From DATDEW01 sp046590205 (lineage in GTDB: Bacteria > Bacteroidota > Ignavibacteria > Palsa-1295), in contig JBKJTT010000088.1 of assembly GCA_046590205.1 (NCBI GenBank), positions 1 through 64,000 on the forward strand: a stretch of DNA of 64,000 nucleotides, given 5' to 3'. Position 1 is the first letter of the stretch. Every line of letters starts with the position of its first letter. The notes beneath the pieces were generated by a model. It was not told the origin of the DNA, ran no database searches, and saw only the letters and a program-made list of their open reading frames with translations. Both the position numbers and the translations under genes were made by a program. Shown here in pieces: positions 63,230-64,000 of this stretch.

Positions 63230-64000
63230 GGTCTTTATATTTCCAAAAATAATAAAATGGTAAACCCGATAAGACAAGTACAAGTCCCATCACACTTTGC
63301 AAAAATACTCTCTCGCCAGCATTGTATGCTTTAATGTCAGTAATAAGCGTCACAACAACATACAGTGTCGCAAAAATAATAAAGATAGCAGGTACATAGG
63401 GGTAACCGGGCACCTTAAAGGGTCTCTCTGCGTCAGGGTTGCGTTTACGTAAGACAAATACGCCAATTGCCATAAATACATAGAGCAGCCAGTTAACAAA
63501 AATATACATATCAAGTAATAAGCCAAATGATCCTGTAAAGACAAGGAATAATGCCCAAGCCGCTTGCATCATTAATGCGCCGTAAGGTGTTTGATATTTC
63601 GGATGCACTTTTGCCGCATGATGCGAAAATAACTTCTTGGATGCCATTTGATAATAGACTCGTGCATTAGTTAAAATGCCGGAGTTCGTTGTGTCAAATG
63701 TTGAGAGCATTATCATTGCCGCAACAAGTGCTCCGCCGGCTCCACCAATAACTTTCGTGACCATTGCTGATGCTACCCTATCTCCTACCGCATTTGCTAC
63801 TTCACCGATTGGTAGTATGAAAAAGTAGGCAAGGTTCATTAACAAATACAGAGTAATAAATGTGATCGTTGCAAGGATGATAGCTCTTGGTATTGTCTTT
63901 TGCGGCTCCTTAACTTCGCCGCCAATATACGATACATTTCCCCAGCCGTCATACGACCAAAATGCTCCTGTTACTGCCGCAGCTATTGCTGTGATAAGTC
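63216..64000 (-). CDS. APC-family amino acid permease, C-terminal part (runs off window)
   Basis: About 261 residues up to the window edge. The reading frame continues past 63845 (the first residues there are a TTG codon, not a start), giving AFWSYDGWGNVSYIGGEVKEPQKTIPRA, the conserved loop of LAT-like APC permeases. Several helices follow, with a late PFKVPGYPYVPAIF segment typical of LAT/SLC7-like transporters. Imports or exchanges amino acids in the inner membrane; specificity unknown. Confidence 0.9.
   Translation of the reverse strand, partial: LITAIAAAVTGAFWSYDGWGNVSYIGGEVKEPQKTIPRAIILATITFITLYLLMNLAYFFILPIGEVANAVGDRVASAMVTKVIGGAGGALVAAMIMLSTFDTTNSGILTNARVYYQMASKKLFSHHAAKVHPKYQTPYGALMMQAAWALFLVFTGSFGLLLDMYIFVNWLLYVFMAIGVFVLRKRNPDAERPFKVPGYPYVPAIFIIFATLYVVVTLITDIKAYNAGERVFLQSVMGLVLVLSGLPFYYFWKYKDRATN

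Overview
The window looks like chromosome of a Gram-negative member of the Bacteroidota/Chlorobiota (FCB) branch, probably near Kapabacteria or Ignavibacteria. Signs of this are three large secreted proteins with type IX secretion (T9SS) C-terminal sorting domains, a PorE-like OmpA/beta-propeller lipoprotein, a TonB-dependent receptor paired with a DUF4249-like lipoprotein, a bacillithiol deacetylase (BshB1), LPS-type glycosyltransferases with MsbA, and one promoter of the Bacteroidota TTTG-N20-TAnnTTTG type. Shine-Dalgarno sequences are mostly weak, and several GTG or TTG starts are needed. The lineage is inferred from gene content, not from a phylogeny. No CRISPR array, insertion sequence, prophage or rRNA operon was seen.

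Layout. 1-3.3 kb: end of an outer-membrane barrel gene, an aromatic-rich lipoprotein, tRNA-Ser(CGA), and a lipoprotein with CDTC repeats. 3.3-10.3 kb: a giant T9SS subtilase, a lipoprotein, and an ABC exporter with a degenerate Walker B motif. 10.4-13.3 kb: a two-gene unit of a minimal sorting-domain-like secreted protein and an IgGFc-binding-like domain fused to a barrel. 13.3-20 kb: GT2, a double-domain ThyX, a tandem TonB_C protein, a SLC13 transporter flanked by related palindromes, proline iminopeptidase and an orphan E1-alpha. 20-22.2 kb: a T9SS Asp-box protein.

22.6-31.6 kb: a PfkB kinase diverges from a plus-strand run (AtuA, AtuA-related protein, lipoprotein, FAH-family hydrolase, GT2, outer-membrane protein, site-2 protease, GT39). 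31.6-35.7 kb: two GT9 heptosyltransferase-like enzymes around an MsbA-like flippase, an LPS assembly block. 35.8-36.6 kb: an unknown 67-residue protein, S18 and L28. 36.7-40.2 kb: the most unusual block, with a PHM/DBH-like copper-monooxygenase lipoprotein carrying His where Met is expected at the CuM site, a T9SS ASPIC/UnbV propeller, and a small c-type-cytochrome-like lipoprotein with CX4CH.

40.4-48 kb: gcvT coupled to livG-livF, a sugar ABC permease coupled to maf, a secreted Fn3-like protein, and an acyl-CoA block (HCDH-like fragment protein, beta-HAD dehydrogenase, thiolase). 47.9-51.5 kb: tRNA-Lys(UUU), a helical lipoprotein, MurA with Asp for the fosfomycin-target Cys, a propeller protein, and HU. 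51.7-57 kb: TonB receptor / DUF4249-like / barrel operon. 57.2-64 kb: a tightly packed minus-strand run (APC permease, BshB1, PorE-like OmpA protein, barrel lipoprotein, small lipoprotein, MiaB).

Much of the window serves the cell envelope: secretion to the surface, outer-membrane uptake, LPS building, and many lipoproteins without recognisable families. The best candidates for something undescribed are the copper/propeller/cytochrome block (36.7-40.2 kb), the mini-sorting-domain plus IgGFc-barrel pair (10.4-13.3 kb), and the small protein encoded with S18 and L28.
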